DNA from: Pachyseris speciosa
Lineage: Eukaryota; Cnidaria; Anthozoa; Scleractinia; Pachyseridae
Direction: 5' to 3'
Assembly (NCBI GenBank): GCA_016490735.1
Contig: JAEMWC010000765.1
Coordinates: 312,501-376,500 of the forward strand
Length of the DNA: 64,000 bases
Position 1 is the stretch's first letter. The number at the start of each line of letters is the position of its first letter. Position numbers and translations under genes: made by a program. The notes beneath the pieces were generated by a model. It was not told where the DNA came from. It saw nothing but the letters and a program-made list of their open reading frames with translations, and did no database searches. Positions 23,795 through 35,587 of the stretch are shown one piece after another.

Positions 23795-24351
23795 TGCGCT
23801 GTCACTTGCAGGGAAAATTTTGTGTTTGGAGAGAAACCCTATTTATATTCGACGTGAACGAACGTCCTCCCACTGACAACAACTCACCGGAACACGTATC
23901 ATCGGCAGTCTCACCGAGCTTGGTGTTCGGAATTCTTTCTGATTGGATAATAATAATCGGAACTGGTCGGGAAAAGACTCAGGGGAGTTCTCGCTTGTAG
24001 TATAACTTATGAGGGGTAGGTGAGTGCTACTGGTCAGCTTGAAAAAAATCAATTTTGAAGTAATCTCTTAAGGTATTAAAAATGGCAAATTTATATTTCG
24101 TTGAATATAAAGTCATAAAGGTACCTTTTAAGCAGAAAAGTAAAATAAATTGACACTGTCTGAAACATAAACATATTTCGCAACTTAACTATCCCTACAG
24201 GGGAGAAGATTTGTCTCACCATCTTATGCAATCTATATCAAATTCTTCAGGGGGCGGCAAAAATTGGCGGCCTAATCGAGAAACTCAGGCGAATTCGAGG
24301 TTTTACTGAGTTTATGCTCCTTGATAAAACAGAACACTAAATTTCTTGGCC
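23795..24351. promoter_or_regulatory. Intergenic spacer between divergent TMEM98 and cytochrome b561, putative bidirectional promoter
   Basis: Only 557 bp separates the two start codons, so both 5' UTRs and core promoters must lie here or overlap it. I see no clear TATA box. This is inference from the layout. Confidence 0.5.
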
Positions 24352-27300
24352 ATGGCGCCAAGTTCTGACCGCGATTCAATGGGCTCTCCTTTCGTGTTCA
24401 TTGTATGCGTGGGCGCCATTCAAGTCTTGGGTATTTTTGCGATGGTTGTGACTGGCGTATGGATGGGCAAGTATTTGGGAGGCTTCGCCTGGGATGGATC
24501 AGGCAGGGAATTCAATTACCATCCTCTGTGCATGGTTATAAGTATGGTCTTTCTGTACAGCGAAGGTAAGATTTAATTTTTGTATGTCTTTCTTGCGCGG
24601 TCAACGAATCGAACACCTGCCGTAAAATTTGATTCTCTAGCAAAACATCTGTGAGTTTTTCGTTTGATTGTGCATTTTTCTTAGTCAAAAGTTTAAGTTC
24701 CATTCTGCTTACTTTACAAAAAATGGCCGCCCTTCACTGACGATTAATTGCAAGCTTATTACTTGGGCTGCGCGTGTCTCGCGCGGCGCCCGGGTCTAAA
24801 GCCCTGGTCAAACACAGGCTTCCCAAGCTCAACAATGGTGACGCGTAAACATGTTGTTGTGTTACTGACTGTATTAAAAAGTTTTAATTTGTACGGGAAA
24901 CAAACAGGAAATATCACACTTTCTTAATAAAATCAACTTACCTCGATACAATGCTGTACTCTTCACTGTCTGGTAGTTTTTAGGCTGGTTTTTAGCGATT
25001 TTAGCCGGATTTTCGCCGTTCGGGTTTCCTAACAATAATAAATATGCATATTTATTATTGTTAGGAAACCCGAACGGCGAAAATCCGGCTAAAATCGCTA
25101 AAAACCAGCCTAAAAACTACCAGACAGTGAAGAGTACAGCATTGTATCGAGGTAAGTTGATTTTATTAAGAAAGTGTGATATTTCCTGTTTGTTTCCCGT
25201 ACAAATTAAAACTTTTTAATACAGTCAGTAACACAACAACATGTTTACACGTCACCATTGTTGAGCTTGGGAAGCCTGTGGGTCAAACGGCGCATGATAG
25301 TTGATGATAGTTGATTCTCTCCAAACTATCATCAACTATCACCAACTATCATTCACATGGTCAAATGGCGCATGATAGTCGATGGTAGTTGATGATAGTT
25401 CACCGGCAGTCGCACAAGCAAAGGTCACGCGAGCAGCTAGTTCCAGGCTCTTTCCGGGCCTCATATTCGTCTATTAGACGTAATATCAGGTCATTACTCC
25501 ATCTCGCCGGATTGCCCTTCTTAACCGATGAACGTTTAGTGATACGCTTCTTTTTTTGCGGTGTCTCTTCTAATTCTTGCGAGTTGACACTTTCTTCAGA
25601 AGATATCTTCTCTATGTTATCTTGGTCTTCAATATTTTCGTTGTCATGATTATCATCTTGGATATAAACACGTATTTCTGAAGCTGCAGCTGAGCCTCGC
25701 GAGGAACTTTTGGCGGCCATTTTAAACGAGCCCGCCGATTTTCGGGAAAAACAGCTGACCAGAAACTATCATGAACTATCATACGCATGGTCAAACGAGA
25801 AAAACTATCATCGACTATCATGAAGAATTTGAACAAGCTCAAAGTGAATGATAGTCGATGATAGTGCATGATAGTTGGTGGTCAAACAGAAGCGCGCGCT
25901 TCAACTATCATCGACTATCATCAACTATCATCGACTATCATGCGCTGTTTGACCAGGGCTTAAGATTACCGACGGTTCTTCTTTTTCGTCATCGATAGGC
26001 TTTTGTACATTATGCTTTTGTTTCCCCACTAAAATGCTCCACTTTAATGCTCAAATTTTCCCACTAAAATGCTCAGTCTTCTCAAAAAAAGCCACTAAAA
26101 TGCTCGGATAATGCTCATTATATAAACTTTTTTTTTTTAATTTAACATGGTGTTAACTGTTCAAACTTACAAAAACGTACAAGTGTTACAAGTAACAACA
26201 ACAACATATACAAGTTCATAAATACAGCCAAAAAACATAATCTTTGAAATCATCTATGAATTTTGAGATTTAGTCTTCATTTTCTGGAAAAAAAATTTTC
26301 TTTTTTAGTTTCTCGGGAAAAAAATTTGATTTTCCGTGGAAATGCCACTAAAATGCTCGAATAATGCTCAATGCTTTTGCATCACTAAAATGCTCGAAAA
26401 AATGCTAGCATTATGTACAAAAGCCTAGTCATCGAGTATCATCCACAAAGCTCACTTCCGGCGTTTCTGCGCAAGTGCTAACTATTTTTAACAGAGTGAT
26501 GCCTGTTGTCACGTATTGGAAAATGTCGATTCACCTTGTGTCTTTTGAAGTCTGAACAAACAATATGTTAAGAGAAGTGTCTATGCGAATGTTTGCAAGT
26601 TCAACGGCAGGAAGAAAGCTTTTAACATGCGTAAACTTAACTCCAGATGGACTGCCGTGTTTCCTCGTGTCTTCTTCAGTAGACTGCGAGTAGTCTCTAA
26701 TTTTGGCGATGGATTGTGGGGCGGGCAAAAGACACGTGCGCGCGCGAAGTTGCGAGGAGACGCGACGCGAGGGGAAAAAAAATTAGAGACTACAGACAAA
26801 GGGAGTTTGACCTTTCACGGCCAAGTGATTCGGAAGTGTAAATCTCATATCAACAGCAAGAATGATGCCTGTTGTCACGTATCGGAAAACGTCGATTCAC
26901 CTTGTGTCTTTGAAGTCTGAACAACTAATGTGTTAAGACAAGTGTCTATACGAATGTTTGCAAGTTCAACAGCGAGAAGAAAGCTTTTAACATGACCAAA
27001 ATTTAACTCCAGATGGATTGCCGTGTTCCCCATATCCGCTCCATTGAGATGTACATTTTGTTGAATAACTCAAGTACGGGATATCACACACCCCTGAGAC
27101 TTTGACAGGTAGTTTATTTACTATTTTGCCACAATATCTCAATTTCTGGACTTTAATTTTTGAATGATAAGCGATTAGTTTTACAAATGTACTAGCGTCA
27201 CTTGAAACTGTCCAGAAACGTTCCTTTCTTGTGTTTCAAATGACCCTGGATTGACGTATTTGTAAACAGTTTCACTCTGCTAATTAATTTTCTACTCACA

Positions 27301-30300
27301 TTTCACCGAGACTCCATTAACGTTTATGCGAAAAAGCATTCGATAAGCATTTCCTTTCTCAAACAATTATCCATCGAAGCGAAAACAAGTGTGCTTAGTT
27401 TTTTTTTTGGAATCAATACACTATTTTTATCACCTTGCAAAATGATAAACCTCTGTGGCCTAAAGGTTACTGTTCCTGCCTGTGACGCAGCTAACCCGGG
27501 TTCGATGTCTTTTAGTGATATATATCACGGGCTTTATTTTTTCTGATTCTCTTTTTCTTGTTCTTTTAGAAATATTTTTTACAAGTGTTATAATTATTGT
27601 TCTCAATGGTTGAGCTGTATTTTAGAGGAATATATGTTGATAGGGGTCTAAAGAAATAGACTCCAACACAAGCTAAACACAATGCGTCCGATGTAAGAAA
27701 GACAGACTTCCCTCTATTCTTTTGTTTAGCGCTAAGTTAGGGATACAATACTGTTTTTTGCAAGCCCGAGCTAATTGTAGCCTCTTGTTTTTTAAGTGAA
27801 AGGTGAAAGTGGAGTCACCAAATTGAATGTGTTGACCAATGGCCGCCTTAATTACAAATGGCAGTTGAGTCCGGTTGCATTAGTTTTGTATCCCCCTCCT
27901 CCCTTGTCAAAGTGGCTTATTCTACGCGACCTTGTTTAGCAAGCCAGGTTTCAAAATTATAACAATGTGTTTAGTAATTTCTAATTATCTATTAAGCTTT
28001 GTATTTATGATATATATTGGCTAGTGTTTGTAGCCAATATGGTTAATATGACACGCGCTCTGATTGGCTAAGCTAAACATTAGGGCATTATTCTCCTTTA
28101 TTATATGCCTGGCTCTTTCAGCAGTCAAGATGACTCAATTCTCCTGCCATGATTGGCTACCCGTGAGGTATGGAGCCATCTTGACCACTTGGATTTGTCC
28201 TGTGTTTTACTGTCTTTCAATAGCGTCCTTTGAGTCATATAATAAATCCTTTATTGACCAAGCTTGTTTGGTCAAGATGGCCAACATCCCGCCATGTTGA
28301 CCTCATTCTTGGCCAATAATCTCAATCCTCGGCCTAACTGTATTATGGCAAGGCCTCAGTTTGAGATTTTCCTGTAATGACCTCACTCTCAGTTATTAAG
28401 TAGTTAGTAATCAGTCCTTTGAGTGTCGAAAGTAATTCTCGTTTGCTTTGGTTTCGCATTGTTTCACTCTGTGATTGGTTGGCAAAACTCGTGCCACTTG
28501 CTCAGCCAATGAGAAATAAACCCAAAACCGATCACGAGTTGTGACTTGTACACTAATGTGCATTTTCCCACACTTGGCATTGGCTACAGATATTTCCTTA
28601 AAAACTCTGATTTGGTGATTGGGCTTTTAGTGTCTGTTGTAATAATGAAATACCCATCATTCAGGGCTCGACCTTGGCAGTGGTCAACTAGCCAAATACC
28701 ACTGGATTGTCAGTTTTGGCTAGTGAAATTCCCTCAGTTAGTAGCCATATTGGTACTAAAATTATGGAGGCAAATTTCTTTGTCAACTGCTAAAGATAAA
28801 TTCAGTGCTGTGAAAATTGTGACACAATGTTTAGCATGCAGAAAGAAAAATACGAAGTAAACTTTCGCGTGAATGAATTGAAAGTGAACCGCTTCATGAC
28901 CAAGCCACATTCAGGTAAAGAGACTGGATCCGAGTATTCCCATCACACACTTCAATCGTAAATGAAAGTGCCTGCCATATTGTTCACACTTCGATGATCT
29001 TCAATTCATATCACAGGTTTTTTTTTTTCAAAACTAGGGTAATTACTAACTTGAACTGAATATTTTATGGCTAGTAGAAAAAGCTCTTTGCCTAGTGAGA
29101 ACTACCATTTTGCTAGCCATAAGCCTACTGACAACAAGAGTTAAGGTCGAGCCCTTATCATCTACACTACTGCTGAACATCAGCATCAGCTGCTATGGTA
29201 CCCAAAAGACATGGAACTTGAACAGATCTACAGTGTAATGTTTGTCCATTGGTGTAATGCTTATTTAATTTGTTTCTTGGTAAATACATGTACAAGAAGA
29301 GGAGAAGCTTAACACTGTTAATTTGCTGAAAGTCAACTGACATCCTAGATTTGATGTCAATACAGAGGGTTAAGCCAAATAATGTTTCGCAAGAGATAAG
29401 TGCAAATTAGTGAATGAACGATCACCAAATGCTCTAAATTGCATTCAGATCCCAATAAAAATCTTATAGGTATTTTGTGTTTCAGCTATGATTGTTTACC
29501 GGGTGTTCCGTCACGAAAACAAGTTCTTTGTGAAGTTGGTTCATTTTGGTCTGCAGTTGGTTGCTCTTGCAGTTGCCATTTGGGGATTGAAAGCCGTGTT
29601 TGACTTCCACAATCATAATAAGATTGCCAACTTGTACAGCTTGCACAGCTGGTGTGGTCTCAGTACAGTCATACTCTTTTCCTGTCAGGTGAGGCAGTAT
29701 ATTATTTACTTACATGGTGTACTTGCAAAAACTTGTCCTTTGAGAGTCCCTAGGACTCCTTTAACCTAACTTTGCAAGTCGCACTGAGATGAAAAAGTAG
29801 TGGTCCCGGAAAGCGCTTCTTTTTTAGTCAGAATTCAAAACAAAATGAAGATTCTAAACTTTGCTTTTATTATGATCAAAAAGGAGTTTTCACAGATTTA
29901 CTCAGTTGGAAAGTAATTCATTGAAAAGATGTGTGTGTGAGAGGACAACAACAGCAACAACAACAATCTTTATTCACACTATTCAGGTACAAAGGAGAAG
30001 TAAAACAAAACAAAACAAGAAACTATAGAAAATGAAATGATAGAAGCTATATAGCAGACTCCTTGCTGTTTTCCATCCATTTGTTTTTCAGCCAAACATT
30101 GCATCAATGGATGCACATTTGCGCGTCAGGGAAAACCCTGAGTGTGTAGTCCTCTCCATGGAAGGTTTTCTTGGGTTGGAACTCTACCTACCCCTCTGGA
30201 AATTGTAATTTAGCATGTACTTTTCTTTACAAACTTTGGTTGTTGCGATCTCCCTGCTCTCCTTCAGAATTTCCATTAAGCTCCTATGGGAGAGGTATGG

Positions 30301-32968
30301 CAATCTTGTGGTACTAAATATTATTTCTTTAGCAATTGTGCTGTCATTGAAACTCAGATATCAATGTACTTTTCATGATTAATAATGAAAGTGGGTGTTG
30401 TAACAAGAATTTGCTGCTTTCCAATTTCTGGAATTTATCCACAGGCTCAATTTAATTATTAAAACCACCTTTAAAGGGTTATAGAAATCTTAAATAGGAG
30501 CTTATGAAAGTGCTGGGCAATATAGCTTTTGGTCTGAGAGACAAGTTCAGTTTTAAAAACTTGTTTTTACTCTCTCCATTTTGTGCTTATTATTACAATG
30601 TTTCAGTAATGAAGAAATTTGTCAAGTTTAGTACACCTGACACACAGAAGGCAACATACTTACATTATGCCTGATCTTTCTTTCTCCATTCGCAATATTC
30701 CATCAAAAAGCAATTTTAAAAAAGCAATCTTCAAATATTATTTTGCTCAGTACTAATCTCCTTGTTTTGTGCCATTATGTATCTTTGTGTGTCTGTGTCT
30801 GTGTCTGTGTCTGTCTTTGCTTATTTGTTTTTTATGTAATAAACTATAGATGTTAATAATTAAATATTATTTAGGACACTAATTAGTTCTTACTATATCG
30901 TGTCCCCCTCCATTCTATTTTTTTTTACCTTGTTTTTATTACTAATGTAATTAACATAATCTGAATGGAGAAAACAATAATTAAAAAATGAAATGAAATG
31001 CCTGGTCACACAAACATTATAACAAAAAATGGCATCTGTTAAAGCAAGGTTGACATGTAAGTTATAATATATACAGAAAATTTAAAAAATCACCATTTTT
31101 TCTTTAACCCATTTGTGGCATTTTTCTTTTTTTCAGCTTTTGGGTGGTTTTGTGAGCTTTCTGTTCCCTAAACTACCTGAAAGTCCTCGAGCAGTTTACT
31201 TGAAGGTGCATGTCTTCTTTGGTATGTTTATTTTCATGATGGCTATTGCAACGTGTCTTCTGGGGATCAACGAAAAGCTTTTCTTCACAGGGTAAGTAGC
31301 AACTTGCAGGTTTGAAGTGTGTGAACTGGGACTATACCAGGAGTTTCAATAAGTTTTGAAATAGCCATCTGAGCTAACTAAAGTAGGCAGTGACCTGATG
31401 AATTTTTTAAATCATATTTTGGGTGAAAATACAGACAAAGTAGGCAGTGGTTTTTGCCGGTTGCCGGCTTCTAATGAAACCCCTGTATACCAGGAGGTCC
31501 ATTTGGGACACCTGATGACAGAACGGATGCAACATACTCAACTGTTTAAGGTGTGATACCAGCTTGTGTATTCTCTGCACTGTTGACCCTATAAATTTCT
31601 ATTTCTCCTGGCTGAGAGAATTTGGTTAAACGTCAGTCATTGCCATGAATTGTGTGTTTGATAGCACTAATCTTGTAAAAACAAGTCAGATTTAATTAAT
31701 TGTTAGAGCTCAGAAAGGGCTGAGCATGGCACAGTGAGTTCATCATTTTAATGTACAATTCCTCAGACATTATCCATAGCCCTCAGTAAAAGTTCACTGG
31801 AATTTCTGTGAGACAGGAGCTTTCAAAAGGCAATAAAAGTCTTTCAAGGAACATACAAAATTCCATGAAGGAAAGATGTCCAGTCCACATACATTTCTGT
31901 TGGAGTGGTATGGATGTTGTCTGGGACAGTGCATTATAAATGTGATATCTAGTATATATTGTGTTAGATCTTAGGAAAACACACACCAATCCTAGTATGA
32001 GTGTGGTACCCATCAGGACATCAACAGTTCCATTTGGGTAATTTTCTGTTCAGGGAAGTGCTTCTTCTGGTGATATGTTTGAGGAAATTAAGGGCGTTTG
32101 GCAGAACTCAAAATGTTTCTGACAGGATTTGGCAGAAATCAAATTTTTTTTGTAATTTTTACCAAGTGATGAGGTGACTCAAGCACTTTATCCTGTACTG
32201 TGTTAAACAAAATAGTTACACACTAAACACAAATCACCTCTTTCATTTGCTTCATAATTTCAAACACTGGGCAGTTTCCCAAAATAATGTTTCCCAGTGC
32301 CCTGAGTTACTGTTTTGTTCATGTGGTGGAGTTATTTTTGTGAAGTATTTCTAGACTTAATAGTTAGAGTTTCACGTTAATTTTTTGTGAATGTTGATTT
32401 GGTAGATATTTTCTGTTGTAAATTGTCCCACCATGCACAAATAGTAGTTTTGAAGGCATGCCTCAGGGTCCAAAATTGCACCTTCCTGGCTGTCAATCAT
32501 GCAGCTAAGAATTGATTGCTGGCGACCAGAATTTCACACCTGCTGTCTTCTGGTGCCTTGTTATTGCACTGCTGTTTGCATAATCAATATGTTCAGAAAA
32601 ATTGATGAAAAATAAAGTTCAGAGTGCTTTTCCAACAAATCACTCACTTTTTTTCCCAATGCATTCTGTCAGAAAACATAACTGACACGCCTTACCCCCT
32701 AATGTTCTTGCAATGTGCCATAAGCAGACAGCCACACTTGGTCTGAAGGATGTGTGCCTACGGGAGGTCAACTGCATTACTGTCATTATTTGATTTCTGT
32801 TGCAGGAAGTATTCTGCTTTGCCGGCTCAAGCACAGTTGGGAAATGTGCTAGGAATCGTACTTGTCATCCTACTCGGCATTGTTTTCTTTGTTGTGACAA
32901 ACACAGCATTCAAAAGAGTCGGCAATGAGGAGGAGCGTGTGTCATTGATTAGTGATGGCAAAGAATAA
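24352..32968 (+). CDS. CYB561: Cytochrome b561, complete 4-exon gene
   Basis: The exons 24352-24565, 29486-29688, 31137-31291 and 32806-32968 join in phase to 244 residues. The ATG at 24352 opens MAPSSDRDSMGS. Six transmembrane helices are predicted from the hydrophobic runs. The four haem-ligand histidines of the family are present: H57 (FNYHPLCMV), H91 (LVHFGLQL), H125 (LYSLHSWCGL) and H164 (LKVHVFFG). The family signatures EAMIVYRVFRHENK and GKYSALP also occur. Proteins of this family carry electrons from cytosolic ascorbate across vesicle or endosomal membranes, to monodehydroascorbate or ferric iron. I cannot say which vertebrate paralogue (CYB561, CYBRD1, CYB561A3) is closest. The C-tail ERVSLISDGKE is acidic and could hold a sorting signal. 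Intron 1 (4.9 kb) is full of DNA transposon sequence. Confidence 0.95.
24814..25280. mobile_element. Foldback element: 467-468 bp near-perfect palindrome
   Basis: The arms 24813-25046 and 25047-25280 are reverse complements over 234 bp with essentially one mismatch and no spacer (centre ATATGCATAT). An 8 bp direct duplication GGTCAAAC flanks it (24806-24813 and 25281-25288), showing that it inserted into the Harbinger-like element. Confidence 0.85.
25400..25720 (-). CDS. Captured or residual first exon of a Harbinger-type Myb/SANT-like protein
   Basis: The frame begins MAAKSSSRGSAAASEI, has a Glu/Asp-rich stretch and a basic run (PQKKKRITKRSSVKK), then ARWSNDLILRLIDEYEARK. This last part is the opening of a trihelix/Myb-like DNA-binding domain, as in Harbinger accessory proteins. 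The rest of that domain is missing, so the product is partial at best. ATG lies in a GGCGGCCATTTT context as in many such elements. Confidence 0.5.
   Translation of the reverse strand: MAAKSSSRGSAAASEIRVYIQDDNHDNENIEDQDNIEKISSEESVNSQELEETPQKKKRITKRSSVKKGNPARWSNDLILRLIDEYEARKEPGTSCSRDLCLCDCR
25996..26427. mobile_element. hAT-like MITE, exact 8 bp duplication
   Basis: The ends TAGGCTTTTGTACAT and TATGTACAAAAGCCTA are flanked by GTCATCGA at 25988-25995 and 26428-26435. The interior repeats CACTAAAATGCTC many times. It is 432 bp and non-coding. Confidence 0.85.
26499..27033. repeat. Spaced direct duplication of about 165 bp
   Basis: GATGCCTGTTGTCACGTAT through CTCCAGATGG at 26499-26662 recurs at 26866-27033 with a few per cent difference. 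About 200 bp of unrelated sequence lies between. Confidence 0.8.
27445..27530 (+). repeat. Degraded tRNA-like segment (possible SINE head)
   Basis: An A-box-like TGGCCTAAAGG and a B-box-like GGTTCGATGTC lie about 35 bp apart. The second half of the B box is off consensus and no acceptor stem is convincing, so this is not called as a tRNA gene. Confidence 0.35.
28130..28330. repeat. Interspersed repeat, copy 1 (second copy at 59695-59965)
   Basis: Shares GGAGCCATCTTGACC, TTTTACTGTCTTT, GTCATATAATAAATCC and TTATTGACCAAGCTTG with 59695-59965, plus a GGCCAATAA end. No coding content and no clear TIR. Confidence 0.65.
28428..28560. repeat. Truncated copy of the GAGCG-terminus MITE family
   Basis: GAGTGTCGAAAGTAATTCTC, GTTTCGCATTG and CTCTGTGATTGGTTGGCAAA match copies at 12077-12379 and 62912-63193. 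The left terminus and right half are missing. Confidence 0.6.
29940..30300 (-). repeat. Possible retroelement 3' end, minus strand
   Basis: ACAACAACAGCAACAACAACAATCTTTATTC reads on the minus strand as an AATAAAGA motif followed by a (GTT)n tail, as in (GTT)n-tailed retroelements. No coding remnant identified. Lies in cytochrome b561 intron 2. Confidence 0.35.
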
Positions 32969-34070
32969 TATTATCAATGATGACAAAATTAATACCAGTA
33001 GTTCTTAATTTATTATTAGTGACAGAAAAATTCAATTTAGAGAGCATAAAAATAAATATGAGGATGAGAAGAAATGACATTGTTTTTTCTAATTGAATAA
33101 CTGTTTTCTTTGTCTTAACATTATTTTTGTTAGTGACAAATCTAAATGTTACACTTGTCTTCATGGGTTTGTTACCAACATATTCACTGGTTTATGAAAT
33201 ATGTGTTATCTATCCAATGTGTTAGGTGAGTAACGTTAACTTAATTAAAAATACACTGTTGTTAAAATTCATATGATTGAATGAATGAATGGATTGAATG
33301 AATGAATTTATAAATGAATGAACAAATGAACGAACGAACGAATACCCTTTAAATTTAAACACATGTGCAGAGAGATTCTAGCTAGCCAGTGTCACAGCAT
33401 ATATTGGTAATAGGTTTATTTTCTTGTTGTACATTTGAATCAGCAAATCAGGGAAAACACTAAAGTGTTAATGTAAGGTCATCCAGGGCTGCCATTCAGT
33501 TCTGAGTCAAGGATGGCAGTGAGCTTGACACCCATAATAAACTTGACTGGAACTAAAATGGTTCTTCAACGGTGAAGATCAGGCATTACATGCAGGTGCA
33601 TTCTAATTAATGTTGTCAAATTTTGAAGCCTCAAAGCTTTAAGCCTGAAGCGACAAGACCAAAAGGTGACCTACATAGCTTTAAATCTTTATCGTTCAGC
33701 TTTGACAATTTTGCATTGGCAGCACCATATGTTAGAAGCCAACACCATAAAAGTTTTCCTATGGGATCTTATAACTGTATGGGTAAGTCAAGCCAGTTTG
33801 GAAAATTTATGGATACTTTACCCAGATCACCATGCAGGGTCATTACCTAGGTCTTCCAACAACGTTGATTGAAATAGCTGCATATAGTGACAGCTCTAAA
33901 GTTGACAAACGTTTGAGTAGCTACGGATTTGACAAACTGGGTTTTCAAGTTTCCTAGAATTTGTCACTGTAGTTCCAGAGGTGTTAGTTTGTATAACGTT
34001 TCACTGACTGAGTGGCATCAAAATAATGCCTCTTACAAGTTACAAAACCGACTACATCTTCATGGTAACA
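32969..34070. other. Cytochrome b561 3' flank, no further gene seen
   Basis: Contains a GAATGAATGAAT-type microsatellite at about 33270-33345 and otherwise unassigned AT-rich sequence. Confidence 0.5.
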
Positions 34071-34074
34071 AAAT

Positions 34075-34304
34075 AATTGAAGGGCTTGGTGGAAAACTAT
34101 GCTAAGTGGATTTTTAGGTGAACACGTTTTTTGGCCCGTGTTTTCTCGAAGGCTAAGCACAAAACAGCAAAAAAGAATACAGGGCAATGTTAACCACATG
34201 AAAACAAGCCTCTATGCAAAAAAAACTAGCAATTTTGGAGCAAAATAAAAAAAAAAAACTCCCCAAAATCCACTTAGCATAATTTTCCACCAAGCCCTTC
34301 AATT
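34075..34304. mobile_element. Short MITE with long inverted ends
   Basis: AATTGAAGGGCTTGGTGGAA and its complement TTCCACCAAGCCCTTCAATT bound 230 bp. Similarity extends through CTATGCTAAGTGGATTTT. A flanking TA is possible. Confidence 0.75.
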
Positions 34305-34331
34305 TAAGTGATTGGTTTACCTATGTACTTA

Positions 34332-35173
34332 GGGACCGGTCATTATTTATGTACAGGGGGGAAGGGAAAAATATTTTGATAAGTGAAAATTTTTGCCTGG
34401 CCCTCCCTCCTCAGGTCTAAAAATGGCAAGTAGCCCCCCCCTCTTAATTCAATATTTCATTGATGACCCCCCCCCCCCATTTTTCCACTTATGATTTTAT
34501 TTCCATATTTTTTCGTATTTGTGTGGTTGCTGGAAAAGTACCGGTTCTATAAAGTAGTGTTTTGTTGCAGTACATGCAGTATAGGAAAAATATTCCTTTC
34601 AAGCATTGGAAAGGTTATATATCTTCTAAAGTTGCCATCACAAAATTTGCAATCAAGGTGCCACTTTTCAGATGTTGGACACCAAATACTAAACCCTGGA
34701 AGATAAATATTTTTTCCAATATATTTTCAAGGTGGAAAGCAATATTTTTTGTGTTATGTTATTCATGTTTGATTACTTCATGGGCTATTGAACCGACAAA
34801 TATTTTGTTAATTTTGATATTAAATGCAGCCAAAATCAAACACTGAAACAGGCTGATCTGGATTTGTCTTTTATTAAAGTGTGAAATATTAAAGCAATGA
34901 AGTTTATGACAATATTCTAGCTTCTAACTGGGTTGTCCATCTCCACCACCTGGATCTTTGAAATTAATTTATTTCATAAAACTAATCCCATTTGCAAAAG
35001 CACAGACAAGACCCCTTGCAAAGCCTAAAAAATGATGACCCCCCTATTTATTTTAACCCCCCCCCCCCTATTTATTTTAAAAAGATTAGCCCCCCCCCCC
35101 TTCTAGCCAATCTAAAACAGCCTTCATCCCCCCCCCCCCCCCCCCCCCCTCTACATAAATAATGACCGGTCCC
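34332..35173. mobile_element. TIR element of 842 bp, TTA duplication, C/G-run subterminal regions
   Basis: The ends GGGACCGGTCATTATTTATG and CATAAATAATGACCGGTCCC are flanked by TTA (34329-34331 and 35174-35176). Long C runs lie just inside the right end. No coding capacity. Confidence 0.8.
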
Positions 35174-35587
35174 TTAGCTGTTGGAACGGTGCCAAGATGT
35201 ACCTTTCTTAAACCTATAATCAGGTGTCTATGGTCTTGGGCCCTTATTCTCATGTGCCTGTCGAGTCTTGAAACATCAACGCCATGAAACGGCACCCAAT
35301 CACTTCACACTTGCGACTTTCGCGATCAGTGTTCAGCGTTCTACCTGTTCTACTCTTACGACCCACGACCATTAGTCCAACTCTACGATAAAATAGCTTC
35401 CCGAAAACTATTTCTAATGAGGTTTCGAGCAACATCAAAAAATGATCTAAAATTCGACATATGACGGTTACGGTATGCACTCACGCTTAATGCGCATAAA
35501 CATTTCACTTGTCGCTTACGAATTGACGACCAAGCAGGTAAGTTTAGTGATAAAATATTCAGTGATTCAAAGTAGCATTCAAATTTC

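Larger units (their letters stand above)
24800..25960. mobile_element. Non-autonomous PIF/Harbinger-like element carrying a Myb/SANT-like exon
   Basis: Ends AGCCCTGGTCAAAC and GTTTGACCAGGGCT are flanked by TAA (24797-24799 and 25961-25963). Many subterminal copies of ATGATAGT(T/C)GATGATAG lie in both orientations. It contains one plausible exon on the minus strand and a foldback element inserted close to the left end. No DDE transposase is present, so it would need help in trans. Confidence 0.8.

Noticed and set aside
27445..27530. Functional tRNA gene
   Set aside because: B box is off consensus and no cloverleaf with a closed acceptor stem can be drawn by eye.
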